Source of the DNA: Mycobacteroides salmoniphilum
GTDB taxonomy: Bacteria > Actinomycetota > Actinomycetes > Mycobacteriales > Mycobacteriaceae
Direction: 5' to 3'
Assembly: GCF_004924335.1 (NCBI RefSeq)
Contig: NZ_CP024633.1
Span: 4,030,001 to 4,094,000 of the forward strand
DNA length: 64,000 bases
The notes under the pieces were generated by a model. It made no database searches. It saw only the letters and a list, made by a program, of their open reading frames with translations, and was not told where the DNA came from. Each line of letters opens with the position of its first letter. Position 1 is the stretch's first letter. Below, in pieces: positions 45,400 through 54,297 of this stretch. A program made the translations under genes and the position numbers.

Positions 45400-45435
45400 C
45401 TTCCGGCCAGAAATCACAGAAAGGGTGGTGGCCGC

Positions 45436-46224
45436 GTGGAGCGGGTGGGGCTCAATCGGGTAGGAAGTATCGAAACGTTCGGCGTAGAGGCCCTGAGTGA
45501 GTTCCATGGCCGCGATTTCCTACCACATCCGTTCGCACACACGCGGCCGTCGCCGTTCGCGGACTACGACGCGTACCGCGGCTACGCAGCGGCAATGCTC
45601 GACCGGATCAATCACTCTGAATACAACGGTATCCAGCAATGGTTCGCCACCTATGTGAATGCCGATCTACGCGTGGAATGCACCATCGATCGCCGTGACG
45701 CGCCAAGAGTCCGGCTCGTAGCGCACCGGTCGGGTCCGCTTGGGTATCTGGCGACACAAAAACCCGACGATGACGTCATCGAGGTGTACAGCGTCTCTCC
45801 TCTCGAATTAGGTGCGGCACTCGCCGGGTGGAGTGCGCTGACTAGGCCCGGCTCCCATTCGAAGCTAAACATCCCCGAATACGCGCCAGATCCGCCGCGC
45901 TTAGCCGACAGCGACGGGGACACCGTCGGTATTCGTCACAAGGTAGAGACCTCGGATGTCAAGGTGGCGCCACGCTCGCATGCGGTGGTGTTAGGCCGCG
46001 TACAGAGTCACTGGCGGCCAGCGCGAGAATGGGGATTCGATCGCCACACCCGAGGTGTGGTGTGGGTGCGGATCGAAGGTGACGGCGAGTATATCTATAC
46101 GCCGGACTATAGCCATCTGACGCCGCTGACCACCCGCAACCTGGCCACGCGTATCGATGAACTCATCGCGGCCGACGTGCAGGCGGTGCGGGAGTCTCGG
46201 GATGGATACCGCGATAGGAGCTAG
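45436..46224 (+). CDS. ESX secretion-associated chaperone EspG (first copy)
   Basis: A 262-residue protein of the EspG family, which binds PE-PPE heterodimers in the cytosol and keeps them soluble for export. The landmarks are DYDAYRGYAAAMLDRINHSE, VRLVAHRSGPLGYLATQKPD, GVVWVRIEGDGEYIYTPDY and TRIDELIAADVQAV. The GTG start follows AAAGGGTGG. A second EspG lies at 50599-51411. It shares its CTAG stop palindrome with the convergent gene. Confidence 0.85.
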   Translation: MERVGLNRVGSIETFGVEALSEFHGRDFLPHPFAHTRPSPFADYDAYRGYAAAMLDRINHSEYNGIQQWFATYVNADLRVECTIDRRDAPRVRLVAHRSGPLGYLATQKPDDDVIEVYSVSPLELGAALAGWSALTRPGSHSKLNIPEYAPDPPRLADSDGDTVGIRHKVETSDVKVAPRSHAVVLGRVQSHWRPAREWGFDRHTRGVVWVRIEGDGEYIYTPDYSHLTPLTTRNLATRIDELIAADVQAVRESRDGYRDRS

Positions 46225-47777
46225 CGGGGTTGCTGTAGCGACATGATGCTATCGGCCGGGTTATTGCGCTGGATCAGGCCGTTTCCGACTTTCCAGAGCA
46301 TGGTGTAATCCGGAGTTTGCCAAAGGGTCTGACAAGTCGTTGGATCGTAAGCCAGGAAACGCGGATCGGTACCGTCCCGAGTGATGATTATATTGCCGTC
46401 CGAGCCGACATAGGATCCGCCAAGGTGGGCGGCGCAGGTAGGACCTGGCTCGTTGGTCAGCAGGTCCCACTGCTGCCACTTTTCGTCGCTGTAGCTCTCC
46501 GGGTCTTCGGCGTAAAGTTTACTGCCGATCGTGCGAAAATGCCTCGCCGAGCTACTCGGTATCTGGCTAGCTAACTTGCCCGCGGCGGTGTAGATGTTGA
46601 AACTGGCGCCCTGCAGCAGCGTTGGCATCGCCCTATTCGATTGCAAGCGACCGTTATCGGGTTCTTCGTGGATGAGCTTGCCGGAGGTGTCATAAAAGGC
46701 CGTCCACCGCTGGGTGCCTTTCTCCATTTCGTAGGCGAAACCACCGCTATACACGGTGGCCTCCACGAGGCGGGTTCCGTCGGGCGGGGCGGGAGTCAGA
46801 TCCACACCATCGACCGAGAAGATCCGAGTCACTCCGATCGTCGCGGGATTCGACAGATCAGGGTTTTGGATGGCGAGGGTCAGCGGCGGGAGATCTTGTA
46901 CCTCGCTGTCCCAGGGCTGGGTTACTTCTCCGGTTCCGGGCAGGAACCAGGTGAACTCGGCGTGCGGTCCCAAGCCGTACACACCCTTACCCTTGACGGC
47001 CGCCACCAGTCGGGTCTCGCCCAGGTGATTTCCTACCGGTACCACTGTCTGTTCACTGAGGCCGCTGCCGTACGTGTGTAAATCGGTGGGGCCGCTGAAG
47101 CTCAGACTGCCGTTTTGCAGGTCGACGACCCACACCCGCTGCAAGTCCTTGCAGAACGGGGCGTAACAGTCCAAATTCACACACACAGCGGTGCTGGGAC
47201 CATTGCTGTAACACTGATCCGCGGTTCCGAAGAACCCGGCCAACGGTACCGGCGCAAACAACCGGGCTCCCGTCGCGGTGTCGACCCCGTACACCCAGCC
47301 CCTCGGATCGCTACAGCCAGGGCCGCACTGCTTGGCCACAAAATAGGCTTTACCGCCGATCGCGGCGAACAACTCTCCCACCTCGACACCGGCGGGCAGG
47401 CCGATATCGGCGGAGCTAAGCCGCCATCCGGGCACCGGCTGGCGGCTTAGCGGAAAAGAAATCAGCATGTCCTTGGGTGTACCGATGAGCGCTTGCTGCG
47501 AAGGCTCTCCCCGGGCGTGGGTTCTTGTTCTGAGCAGCACTATCGCCGTGATACCCGCAACGACCACAGCGACCACCACCAGCATGGCCCCCCACACCCA
47601 CCATCTGCGTGGCCGCCGTGGTGCGGGCGGCAGTGAGTCTGCGTTGCCCGGAGCCGGCTCGGCCGACTCTACCCATCGAAAACCGCCTGGCGGTACCGAA
47701 CCTGTCACTGCCGTCCCTGCCCGCACTCCATGATTGTCGACATCTGCATCAGGGTATCGTCGTCGGCCCAAAAGCAC
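46221..47777 (-). CDS. Anchored extracytoplasmic protein, beta-propeller-like
   Basis: A 518-residue protein with a Pro-rich cytosolic start, one membrane helix (~59-82, WWVWGAMLVVVAVVVAGITA) and a large extracytoplasmic domain. Repeated beta units (VYGVDTATGARLFAPVP, VWVVDLQNGSLSFSG, WTAFYDTSGKLIHEEPD) suggest a propeller like that of PQQ or WD-type repeats. Several cysteine pairs (KQCGPGCSD, YAPFCKD, PTCAAHL, TTCQTLW) would be oxidised. The GTG at 47777 overlaps the previous gene by 29 nt; 47726 is an alternative. Function unknown. Confidence 0.75.
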   Translation of the reverse strand: MLLGRRRYPDADVDNHGVRAGTAVTGSVPPGGFRWVESAEPAPGNADSLPPAPRRPRRWWVWGAMLVVVAVVVAGITAIVLLRTRTHARGEPSQQALIGTPKDMLISFPLSRQPVPGWRLSSADIGLPAGVEVGELFAAIGGKAYFVAKQCGPGCSDPRGWVYGVDTATGARLFAPVPLAGFFGTADQCYSNGPSTAVCVNLDCYAPFCKDLQRVWVVDLQNGSLSFSGPTDLHTYGSGLSEQTVVPVGNHLGETRLVAAVKGKGVYGLGPHAEFTWFLPGTGEVTQPWDSEVQDLPPLTLAIQNPDLSNPATIGVTRIFSVDGVDLTPAPPDGTRLVEATVYSGGFAYEMEKGTQRWTAFYDTSGKLIHEEPDNGRLQSNRAMPTLLQGASFNIYTAAGKLASQIPSSSARHFRTIGSKLYAEDPESYSDEKWQQWDLLTNEPGPTCAAHLGGSYVGSDGNIIITRDGTDPRFLAYDPTTCQTLWQTPDYTMLWKVGNGLIQRNNPADSIMSLQQPR

Positions 47778-48558
47778 AGACCCGCAATACGCCGTCCTGA
47801 ACCCTCATGAAGGTCATGACGCTTCGGGTATGCGGAAACCGGGTGGGCTCGAAATGGGTGTTGAGCAACCATGCCGGGCCGTCCCGAAAAAAATTCCCGA
47901 AGGCGACGATGCGTAGCTCCTTGGCCACCGGATCGTGATTCTTGACCGCCTCGACCTCGCGAGCGACGGTACCTTGGCGATCAGAGCACGACAACGCCTC
48001 CAAATTCGCCAGATGCCGCTCGTTGCGTTCCCGCAGCCAGACCAGCATTGTGGTCTCCGAAATTGCGCGGGCCTGCTCGTCGGACATCGATTCGTTGGCT
48101 ACCATCGCCCGCAGAGTCGGCCCATCCCCCCGATCGCGCCCCTGGATCGCCACCAGTAGCACAGCCACCGAGGCCACTGTCAACGCCGCCGAAACACCGA
48201 TCGCCAGCGCACCGCAGCGCCGACGATTGCCCGATGCGGCGCGGTGCGGCGGATCGGCATGCACCGCCAGCGCCCCAGTGTTGTCATACTCGACCACGAT
48301 ACGAGGTGCGCCGGCCGCTGCGCGCCGACGATATTCGATCACCAGGTCAACAGCCCCCGCCGGTACTAGTAGCGGCGCCGCCCCAGAAGCGTGCGTCACC
48401 TGCCCCCGTGCTGCTACCGGCGTCGACTCCAGATCGAATTCCGCCCGCAGCCGTTTCCATCCCGGCGGTGCGTCCGCCGTCAAAATAGTCACCGCGCGCT
48501 CGATCAGCGCTCGAGTGTCGGTCTGAACATCACCCACGGGTGGCCGTTCCTCACTCAT
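47749..48558 (-). CDS. N-module protein with membrane anchor (copy C)
   Basis: A 269-residue protein. Residues ~15-105 are the N-module (ALIERAVTILTADAPPGWKR, LLVPAGAVDLVIEYRRRAAAG, IVVEYDNTGALAVHADPP), then a membrane helix (~118-138, ALAIGVSAALTVASVAVLLVA) and an extracytoplasmic domain with two cysteines (LSCSDRQG, RVCAFG) that resembles an NTF2-like fold. The ATG at 48558 lies in an 8-nt overlap with the previous gene. The N-module is in the cytosol, so the protein links cytosol and cell surface. Confidence 0.72.
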   Translation of the reverse strand: MSEERPPVGDVQTDTRALIERAVTILTADAPPGWKRLRAEFDLESTPVAARGQVTHASGAAPLLVPAGAVDLVIEYRRRAAAGAPRIVVEYDNTGALAVHADPPHRAASGNRRRCGALAIGVSAALTVASVAVLLVAIQGRDRGDGPTLRAMVANESMSDEQARAISETTMLVWLRERNERHLANLEALSCSDRQGTVAREVEAVKNHDPVAKELRIVAFGNFFRDGPAWLLNTHFEPTRFPHTRSVMTFMRVQDGVLRVCAFGPTTIP

Positions 48559-49390
48559 GGGGTCCGGTCGGCTGGTCACAGATCTTCAGCCCGCCTGCCT
48601 CATCGAGCAACGTGAATTGCCCACCGAAATAGCCGTTATCCTCCCGCTGCGCCCGTTCCACATCCAGCTTCATCGCATCGTCCAGCGGCCGGATACGCAA
48701 TACCACCCCGGCCCACACCTGCCCGCCCTGGTCACTGAATGCGACGATTGCGTCCGGAAACACCAACCCTGAACGCTCGGCGACCCCGGCGATCCGATCG
48801 CGCACTGCGGCGCTGGGGTTCGCGCAGGTTACCGCCCACATCCCCACAACATCGCCTCGGTTCTGCGCTTCGTACCATTTGCCGATTACCTCGAACGATT
48901 CCTGCTGACGCGGCGGCGGATCCGGCAACGACATCAACTCCACCCGCGGCGGGGGGGCCCATCGCCAACTGGCTGCGAACACTATCGCCGCCGCGGCTAA
49001 ACACCCCACCGCTAAGGCAGCCATCACCGCAATCAACCATCGCCTTGGCCTTAGCCGCCGCGATGGCGCGCCCGTCGGCTCGGAACGCACCGCCAATCGC
49101 CCGTCAGAATGGCAATCCAGGATCAACCGCCGCCACGGCACCCCCGCCGCCGCCGCCCGACGCTGATGCTCGGCCAACACCCCCAGCACACCCGCCGGCA
49201 CACCTATCGACGAAGACTGTCCATGGGGCGTCACCACCGACACCGCTGCCAGCGCAGGCTTACACAAAGGGTCGAACTCACCGTGCACATGCGTCCACCC
49301 CGCTGGCACCCCTTCCAGCAACAACGTGACCGCATCCTCAATCAAGGCGCGATCACCCACCACCTGACCACCGCTGCCGTCTCCGGACAC
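48551..49390 (-). CDS. N-module protein with membrane anchor (copy D)
   Basis: A 279-residue paralogue of the next gene: N-module at ~12-105 (ALIEDAVTLLLEGVPAGWTH, IGVPAGVLGVLAEHQRRAAA, LILDCHSDGRLAVRSE), a membrane helix (~118-143, WLIAVMAALAVGCLAAAAIV), then an NTF2-like domain with cysteines (AVTCANPS, LKICDQ). The GEFDPLCKP segment is analogous to AEFDLESTP of copy C. First gene of an operon with copy C and the propeller-like protein. Start ATG 49390. Confidence 0.72.
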   Translation of the reverse strand: MSGDGSGGQVVGDRALIEDAVTLLLEGVPAGWTHVHGEFDPLCKPALAAVSVVTPHGQSSSIGVPAGVLGVLAEHQRRAAAAGVPWRRLILDCHSDGRLAVRSEPTGAPSRRLRPRRWLIAVMAALAVGCLAAAAIVFAASWRWAPPPRVELMSLPDPPPRQQESFEVIGKWYEAQNRGDVVGMWAVTCANPSAAVRDRIAGVAERSGLVFPDAIVAFSDQGGQVWAGVVLRIRPLDDAMKLDVERAQREDNGYFGGQFTLLDEAGGLKICDQPTGPHE

Positions 49391-49860
49391 TGATCAAGAC
49401 TAGCCCGCCCCTGGCACCCGGAGCTCGTCTATCTCGTGAGGGGCGTTTCTGCGTTTCCTTCGTTTGTACGGTTTCTACTGCGGAGCAGCCGCCAGACAAG
49501 GTGGTCGCGAACGGGTTGAGCACGTTTTTACCGTGTTATCCATCACGCCCGACTGTGGCCGTCGGTCCTAGCGCGTGTCACCGAGTGCAAGCATGAGCGG
49601 CCGTGGCTGCCTAGGGGGAAATGGCCCCGGCTCTCCATAGCCCGCCGGTATCACTCGTTCAAGAGCAGAACAACTCGCCTAATTTTGATGTCGTATTCAG
49701 ACAGAGTAAAAATGTTCACGGTTTCCTCCACCGGAGGATGGTCGAACATCGGGCGCCTAATTGGCGGTCAAATCGCCCAGAGCCTCGCGGGCGGCCGAGA
49801 TATGAGCTAGGTGTCGCTGTCCAGACACCGACGCTAGGTTCTGCCCTGCAAAAGAATAGT
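49391..49860. other. Non-coding gap
   Basis: About 470 bp between copy D and the terminator of the PE/PPE operon. I see no convincing gene. It should hold the promoter of the copy D operon (minus strand). Confidence 0.5.
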
Positions 49861-49864
49861 AAGC

Positions 49865-49898
49865 GCTGCGTCGAGCCCCGACCGGGGCCCGACGCAGC
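49865..49898 (-). terminator. Intrinsic terminator of the PE-PPE-EspG operon
   Basis: CTGCGTCG (49866-49873) pairs with CGACGCAG (49890-49897), with an inner GCCCCG/CGGGGC stem. On the minus strand it is followed by TTACTATTCTTTT. Confidence 0.88.
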
Positions 49899-49907
49899 AC
49901 ATCTTGA

Positions 49908-50519
49908 CTAGCTGCCCAGCTGCCGGTCGAGCGCGAACAGCTCGTCCATCTCACCCGGGGCGGTTTCGCCCAGCAACTTCAGCAAGCCTTGGTGCGCTTC
50001 CTCAAAGTTTGAGGTGATTTCCCCCTGGTGCTTCACGATCGACGTCGAGGCCTGGCTGTCGAATGCGGCAGGGATCTTGTTCTGGAACAGATCGTTGATT
50101 TCCGTAACGATCGTTCCGGCCTGCTGAGCGGACGCGTGCGCCTCCTCGTAATGCGCCAGGGCCTGCGGGTCGTAGACGATGTCGTCACCGTTATTTCCGC
50201 CCGGACTTCTTGCTGCCCATGGCGCGGGGGTGTCAGGCTCTGCTATCGGAGCCTCGCCCGCCCTTTGTAGCAGCGCATTCCCCTTCTGATAAACCTCGCT
50301 ATGAGTCTCCTTCATAGCCTTGTAGGCTTCCCTGAGATCCTCGTCGATCTTAAGAACGTCCTGCTGAATCGCATGCGAGTTTTCGCTCTTGTGAGCGTTC
50401 GCCACAGTGTCAAGAGCCTCATTCATCTTGTTGAACTGCACGAGCATGTCCTCGAGGCACGTGTGCACGCTCTCCATCGCACTCTTGATCCCCGGTACAT
50501 TGATATTCACGGGAGCCAT
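49908..50519 (-). CDS. Tandem helical-hairpin protein (possible fused Esx pair)
   Basis: A 203-residue protein with two helical halves: residues ~1-88 (VPGIKSAMESVHTCLEDMLV, LKIDEDLREAYKAMKETHSE) and ~115-203 (YEEAHASAQQAGTIVTEIND, HQGEITSNFEEAHQGLLKLL), joined by a Pro/Gly linker APWAARSPGGNNG. The layout suggests two WXG100-like hairpins in one chain, but neither half has W-x-G. It is the last gene of the secretion operon, 79 bp after EspG, and a strong terminator follows. Family not recognised. Confidence 0.7.
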   Translation of the reverse strand: MAPVNINVPGIKSAMESVHTCLEDMLVQFNKMNEALDTVANAHKSENSHAIQQDVLKIDEDLREAYKAMKETHSEVYQKGNALLQRAGEAPIAEPDTPAPWAARSPGGNNGDDIVYDPQALAHYEEAHASAQQAGTIVTEINDLFQNKIPAAFDSQASTSIVKHQGEITSNFEEAHQGLLKLLGETAPGEMDELFALDRQLGS

Positions 50520-50598
50520 GTATTTCCCCTAACTTCTGTGATCTGAATACTGGTTGGTTGTCAGTCGATTACGTGCGGAAATGATCCATCGTCGCGAT

Positions 50599-51411
50599 TT
50601 ACGTTGTCCCCCATCCTTCATCGGACAGCTCCACCAACTGGCGAACTGCCTGCCCGATCGTGTGATCTGAACCCGGCTTGAGGGTAGACCAGATCTGTCC
50701 ATTGGGTGAGGTGCTTGGCGCGCCGACAATCCGACCGCGCTTGGTGTAGAAGATGCCGATCGCAGCCGGCGCCCGCGCAATGCGGTCATCCTCGGCCGAC
50801 AGTGCGTAGTAGACGATCTCGGCGAACGCCGCGCGGGATCCGAGCGCCGATCCGAGCAGCATCGCGGTCTGGGAATCGGCGCCGAGCGCCCGAATACGGT
50901 CGGCCAGCTCCGCCGAATCGTGTGTGCCGGTGAGCCGCTCGCGCATCTCCTGCTGCGGGGCACCTACCGGGGTGATTTGCGCCGCCTCCGACCGCGGCAG
51001 CTCAGCGACCAACGCCGCCACCGCAGCGTCGAGCCTGGCCTCGCCCGCAATCCCCCGCAGCTCGATATCGTCGCCGATCCGCCGTGCCGTCACCACCCGG
51101 GTACCACGGCGCGCCACCGAGACCCGGGAAATACCGTCGGGCGTAACCAACCGCATGGCCAGCTCCCGGTCGGGCCGCTGCAGCACCTGCAGCAGCTCCA
51201 AAAACTCGTCAGCGACTACGCCGTCGACAACCAGACCACGTGAAACCAGCATCCCGGTCGCACGATCGATCGCCGCGTCCAGTGCCTCATCGGTGCTGTG
51301 CCGTAGCCGAATCGCCAACACCGCGGGCAGACTCTGTATCCCCACCCGCTGCGCGACAACCCGCAACTCGTCTTCGCTGACGTTGAACCGGGAGTCGAGC
51401 ACGGCTGTCAC
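50599..51411 (-). CDS. ESX secretion-associated chaperone EspG (second copy)
   Basis: A 270-residue EspG family protein. Characteristic parts are FNVSEDELRVVAQRVGIQSL, a FLELLQVLQRPDRELAMRLV helix, RVVTARRIGDDIELRGI, AEIVYYALSAEDDRIARAPA and GRIVGAPSTSPNGQIWSTLK. It begins in a GTGA overlap with the PPE gene, so chaperone and client are translationally coupled. It should bind the PE-PPE dimer coded just upstream. Only weakly similar by eye to the EspG at 45436-46224. Confidence 0.9.
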   Translation of the reverse strand: MTAVLDSRFNVSEDELRVVAQRVGIQSLPAVLAIRLRHSTDEALDAAIDRATGMLVSRGLVVDGVVADEFLELLQVLQRPDRELAMRLVTPDGISRVSVARRGTRVVTARRIGDDIELRGIAGEARLDAAVAALVAELPRSEAAQITPVGAPQQEMRERLTGTHDSAELADRIRALGADSQTAMLLGSALGSRAAFAEIVYYALSAEDDRIARAPAAIGIFYTKRGRIVGAPSTSPNGQIWSTLKPGSDHTIGQAVRQLVELSDEGWGTT

Positions 51412-52496
51412 CGGACCGGATCCTTGTCGTCGGCTCCGATCACCGGCGGCGCCACCCAGCGATCAGAAACCTGCTGCAGTGTGCGCGCAGGTTCTTCGGC
51501 AAAGCTCTCGGCTGTGGGTTCCGGCGTAGCCAACTCATCAAAGATGGCAGTGTTGGGGCCCCAACTTACGTTCGCCACGGTGAACGGTGCATCGCTCTGC
51601 TGCGCAGCTGGCAGCCACGACGACCCGCTCACTTCCGAGAGGCGCGCACCCGGCTCACCGCCACCTTCCAGTGACTCTGCCGGACGGATTGACTCGTGCT
51701 CGCGGTCCTGACTGCCACCCCTGCCCATCATGCCCATGGGACCCATGGCGCCACGGCCCATACCGCCGCTGCTGCTCCCCGCACCACTGCCGAATGGCGT
51801 CTTCTTCAAGTCCTTCGCGGCTTCGCTGTTCTTGATCGGCGACGCAGCCATGGGCGCCAATGGCCTCGCAGTGCCGCCACCGCCACCGCCGCCTCTGCCG
51901 CCGCCGCCCTTGCCCTCGGACTTGCCTTCTTTCTCGGCCTTGAGCGCGTCACCCTTGACCACCTGGGGCGGCGGCAGCTGCTCCCATGGCTCGGCAAACT
52001 CGGCGACAGCCTCTTCGTAGCGGATCATGACCGCGGCGGCATCAGCCTGCTGAGCGGTGGCTGCCTCCTCGAGCTCGGCAAACTTACCGTCGAGAATCGC
52101 GCCGTTATATGCGCCAAGTGAGGCCATCATGTCCGCAGAAGCCTTGGCTTCCACGACATCTGACACGCTTGGCATCGACAGGATCGCGACGGTGTTGGCC
52201 ACCGCGGCTTCCTCGATCTTCTGCCCATTGCCGGCAGCGTTCAGCGCAAGCGACTGGATCCAGCGGCCGAATTCGACGAGCTTCTGCGAAACCGCATCCG
52301 ACCCCCCGCTATCCCATGATGCCTTGAACCGTTCGACGATCACATCGAAATCGGTCGACACACGGGCCAATTCGTTGGCAACCCGAACCCACGCAGCGCC
52401 CGCCTCACCGACTGAACCTGGGCCAGGTCCGTCTGTGAGGTCACGAGCCAGCTGTTCAGCGCTCCGCGACTCCCACACCACATTGGTGAACCCCAT
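51408..52496 (-). CDS. PPE family protein
   Basis: A 362-residue PPE-fold protein. The N-terminal ~180 residues have the PPE helical bundle (LTDGPGPGSVGEAGAAWVRV corresponding to the MxxGPGSxPLxxAAxAW region; SWDSGGSDAVSQKLVEFGRW), though the Pro-Pro-Glu triplet is replaced by VVWES. After ~175 comes a Pro, Lys/Gly-rich and Gly/Met-rich region with no folded domain evident. It follows PE by 42 bp and overlaps EspG by 4 nt. It is a likely secreted substrate of this ESX system. Confidence 0.88.
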   Translation of the reverse strand: MGFTNVVWESRSAEQLARDLTDGPGPGSVGEAGAAWVRVANELARVSTDFDVIVERFKASWDSGGSDAVSQKLVEFGRWIQSLALNAAGNGQKIEEAAVANTVAILSMPSVSDVVEAKASADMMASLGAYNGAILDGKFAELEEAATAQQADAAAVMIRYEEAVAEFAEPWEQLPPPQVVKGDALKAEKEGKSEGKGGGGRGGGGGGGTARPLAPMAASPIKNSEAAKDLKKTPFGSGAGSSSGGMGRGAMGPMGMMGRGGSQDREHESIRPAESLEGGGEPGARLSEVSGSSWLPAAQQSDAPFTVANVSWGPNTAIFDELATPEPTAESFAEEPARTLQQVSDRWVAPPVIGADDKDPVR

Positions 52497-52538
52497 GCCG
52501 TTACCCCCTTCCCGTCCCTAGCTCGAATTCACGGCTGA

Positions 52539-52826
52539 TCAAGCCAGATCGGTTTCCTGGATCTTGCCCGAGTGCGCCCGGAGCGTCGCGGCTACCTCAC
52601 GAATCTCGGTGGAACCCAAGGCCGCAGCCTTACCGAAAGACTCGTGTACGGCATTAGACGTCCGTGCGACACGCTGGGACACTTCGTCGCTGCCCGGTGC
52701 CACCGTGGTCAGATGCGGCGACTCGGCTTTCAGAACGGCGTCAACCCGGCCGGCAAGCTCGTCAAGCCGCTTGATGACATCGCCCACTTCGCCGGGTTGG
52801 ATCTTGATATCTCTTATGTCGGCCAT
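52539..52826 (-). CDS. PE family protein
   Basis: A 95-residue helical hairpin with the PE pattern: IQPGEVGDVIKRLDELAGRV, the turn VAPGSDEVSQRVARTSNAVH (as AGADEVS in PE proteins) and a second helix to the C-terminus. The Pro-Glu dipeptide near the start is degenerate (PGE), and no YxxxD/E is present. It should dimerise with the PPE protein coded next, escorted by EspG. Confidence 0.87.
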   Translation of the reverse strand: MADIRDIKIQPGEVGDVIKRLDELAGRVDAVLKAESPHLTTVAPGSDEVSQRVARTSNAVHESFGKAAALGSTEIREVAATLRAHSGKIQETDLA

Positions 52827-52867
52827 TTCATTACCCCTCTGATTGGTGTCTGATTGATGCGGTTTTC

Positions 52868-54286
52868 TCAGGTAATACGCAGTTCTATGTCCACCTCGGC
52901 GTTGGGATCGTTTTCGCCGATCACCGCAGGTGTGACGGTGCCCAGATCGCCAACGATCTCACCACCCTGATCACTCGTGTGTAGGAAGGTCGCCGCGGAA
53001 TGATCGCCGCTGCCGGCCCCGGCACCGCGGCCGCCCGCACCGCCCATCGGAGCGCCGCCGCCCATCATGCCCGCGCCGCCGGAGCCCGCAGCTACTATGC
53101 CCGCACCCCGCACTGCGGCAGACTGCGCCGCGGGAGCCGTCTCACTCGCACCTGCCAGGTTGGTCGACACTGCCGACGGCAAGGCGCGCGCCGCCAGCGT
53201 TCCCGCCGAACCGCCACCACCGATACCGGCCCCGCCACTACCGATCTTGGCGGCACCCGCAGAACCCAGCCCAGCCGTCGACAGTCCCTTGGCGGCTGCA
53301 CTCACGCCCTTGCCGGCGCCTTCCTTCCCCATCGCCTGCGCCATGCTGGTGGCGGCCTTGACACCCCCTTGGACCCCCTGGGTCAGCAACTGGGTACCCA
53401 TCGTCAACGGCATGGTGGCCATCTGCATCGCGGGGCCCATCATGCTCATCGCAATCTGCATCATCGGGCCCATCATGCTCATCATGGAGGTTGGGCCCTG
53501 AGCGAGCGCCACCGGCGCACCCGTGGCCGTCATGTTGGCCGACTGTGCGGTGAGCGCAGTTTCCAACTCGGTGACGATCTCGACCGCGCGCGCCGTCGCG
53601 GAGCCAGCCGTTTCGCCCATCTCTGGAGCAGTAAAGGGAATTCCGCCGGACAACGCCTCGAGTCGATGCTGGGTCTCTTGGATGAGTTCAAGCAGCCGCG
53701 TGTAGCCCTGAGACGTGTCGGCCCCGGCTGTCATCCCCTGCCCGCCGAGTGCCGCGCCTTGCGCCGACACAGCCGCACCGTTACCCAGCGTCTCCGCGGT
53801 CTTGGCCGCAGTCCCGGCTGCACCGGCACCCGCCCATCCGCTGCCGCCCTGCCCCATCTGCCCCATCAAGCCCTGCAGACTCTGCGCACCCTGCTGGAAC
53901 GCCTGGGTCATAGGCTGGAACATCTGTTGCGGATTAAGGCCCTGGAAGATCCCGGTACCCAGCGTGCCGAGCATCTCGAGCATCGGCGACATCAGCCCGG
54001 AAACCATGTCCCCACCCCCGGCCCCACCCGCATCGGCGGCGGCCTGATCCTGGGCGTTGCGGTCCTGGGCGTTCCGATCGGACGGATTCAGATTCAGTTC
54101 GTCCAGAATGTTCCGGGTTGGCTTGTTCAGCCAGTCTTTGAGCCCGTGCTCAAGAGCGTTGAGGTGCGGCGTCGGGTCGAAAACGACGCCACCCGCAGCG
54201 GGTGCCGCGCCCATGGATCCTTGCATGGGCGAAAGGGGCCCTACAGGACCCGGGGGTACCTGTCCCTCTGGGTTGGTGACGGCCAT
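52868..54286 (-). CDS. EspA/EspE-like ESX substrate
   Basis: A 472-residue protein rich in Gly, Ala, Met and Gln: GGDMVSGLMSPMLEMLGTLG, FQPMTQAFQQGAQSLQGLMG, SMMSMMGPMMQIAMSMMGPA, then Gly/Ala-rich stretches and a short acidic C-terminal end (IGENDPNAEVDIELRIT). Length and composition resemble EspA (392 residues) and EspE, which are exported with EspC or EspF. Here the EspC-like gene is directly upstream (11-bp gap), supporting the same partnership. Probably secreted or surface-exposed. Confidence 0.78.
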   Translation of the reverse strand: MAVTNPEGQVPPGPVGPLSPMQGSMGAAPAAGGVVFDPTPHLNALEHGLKDWLNKPTRNILDELNLNPSDRNAQDRNAQDQAAADAGGAGGGDMVSGLMSPMLEMLGTLGTGIFQGLNPQQMFQPMTQAFQQGAQSLQGLMGQMGQGGSGWAGAGAAGTAAKTAETLGNGAAVSAQGAALGGQGMTAGADTSQGYTRLLELIQETQHRLEALSGGIPFTAPEMGETAGSATARAVEIVTELETALTAQSANMTATGAPVALAQGPTSMMSMMGPMMQIAMSMMGPAMQMATMPLTMGTQLLTQGVQGGVKAATSMAQAMGKEGAGKGVSAAAKGLSTAGLGSAGAAKIGSGGAGIGGGGSAGTLAARALPSAVSTNLAGASETAPAAQSAAVRGAGIVAAGSGGAGMMGGGAPMGGAGGRGAGAGSGDHSAATFLHTSDQGGEIVGDLGTVTPAVIGENDPNAEVDIELRIT

Positions 54287-54297
54287 GATCTCGCCGG

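Noticed and set aside
49621..49911. 96-codon plus-strand open frame in the gap
   Set aside because: No ribosome site or protein-like composition, and it runs through the terminator hairpin of the minus-strand operon.
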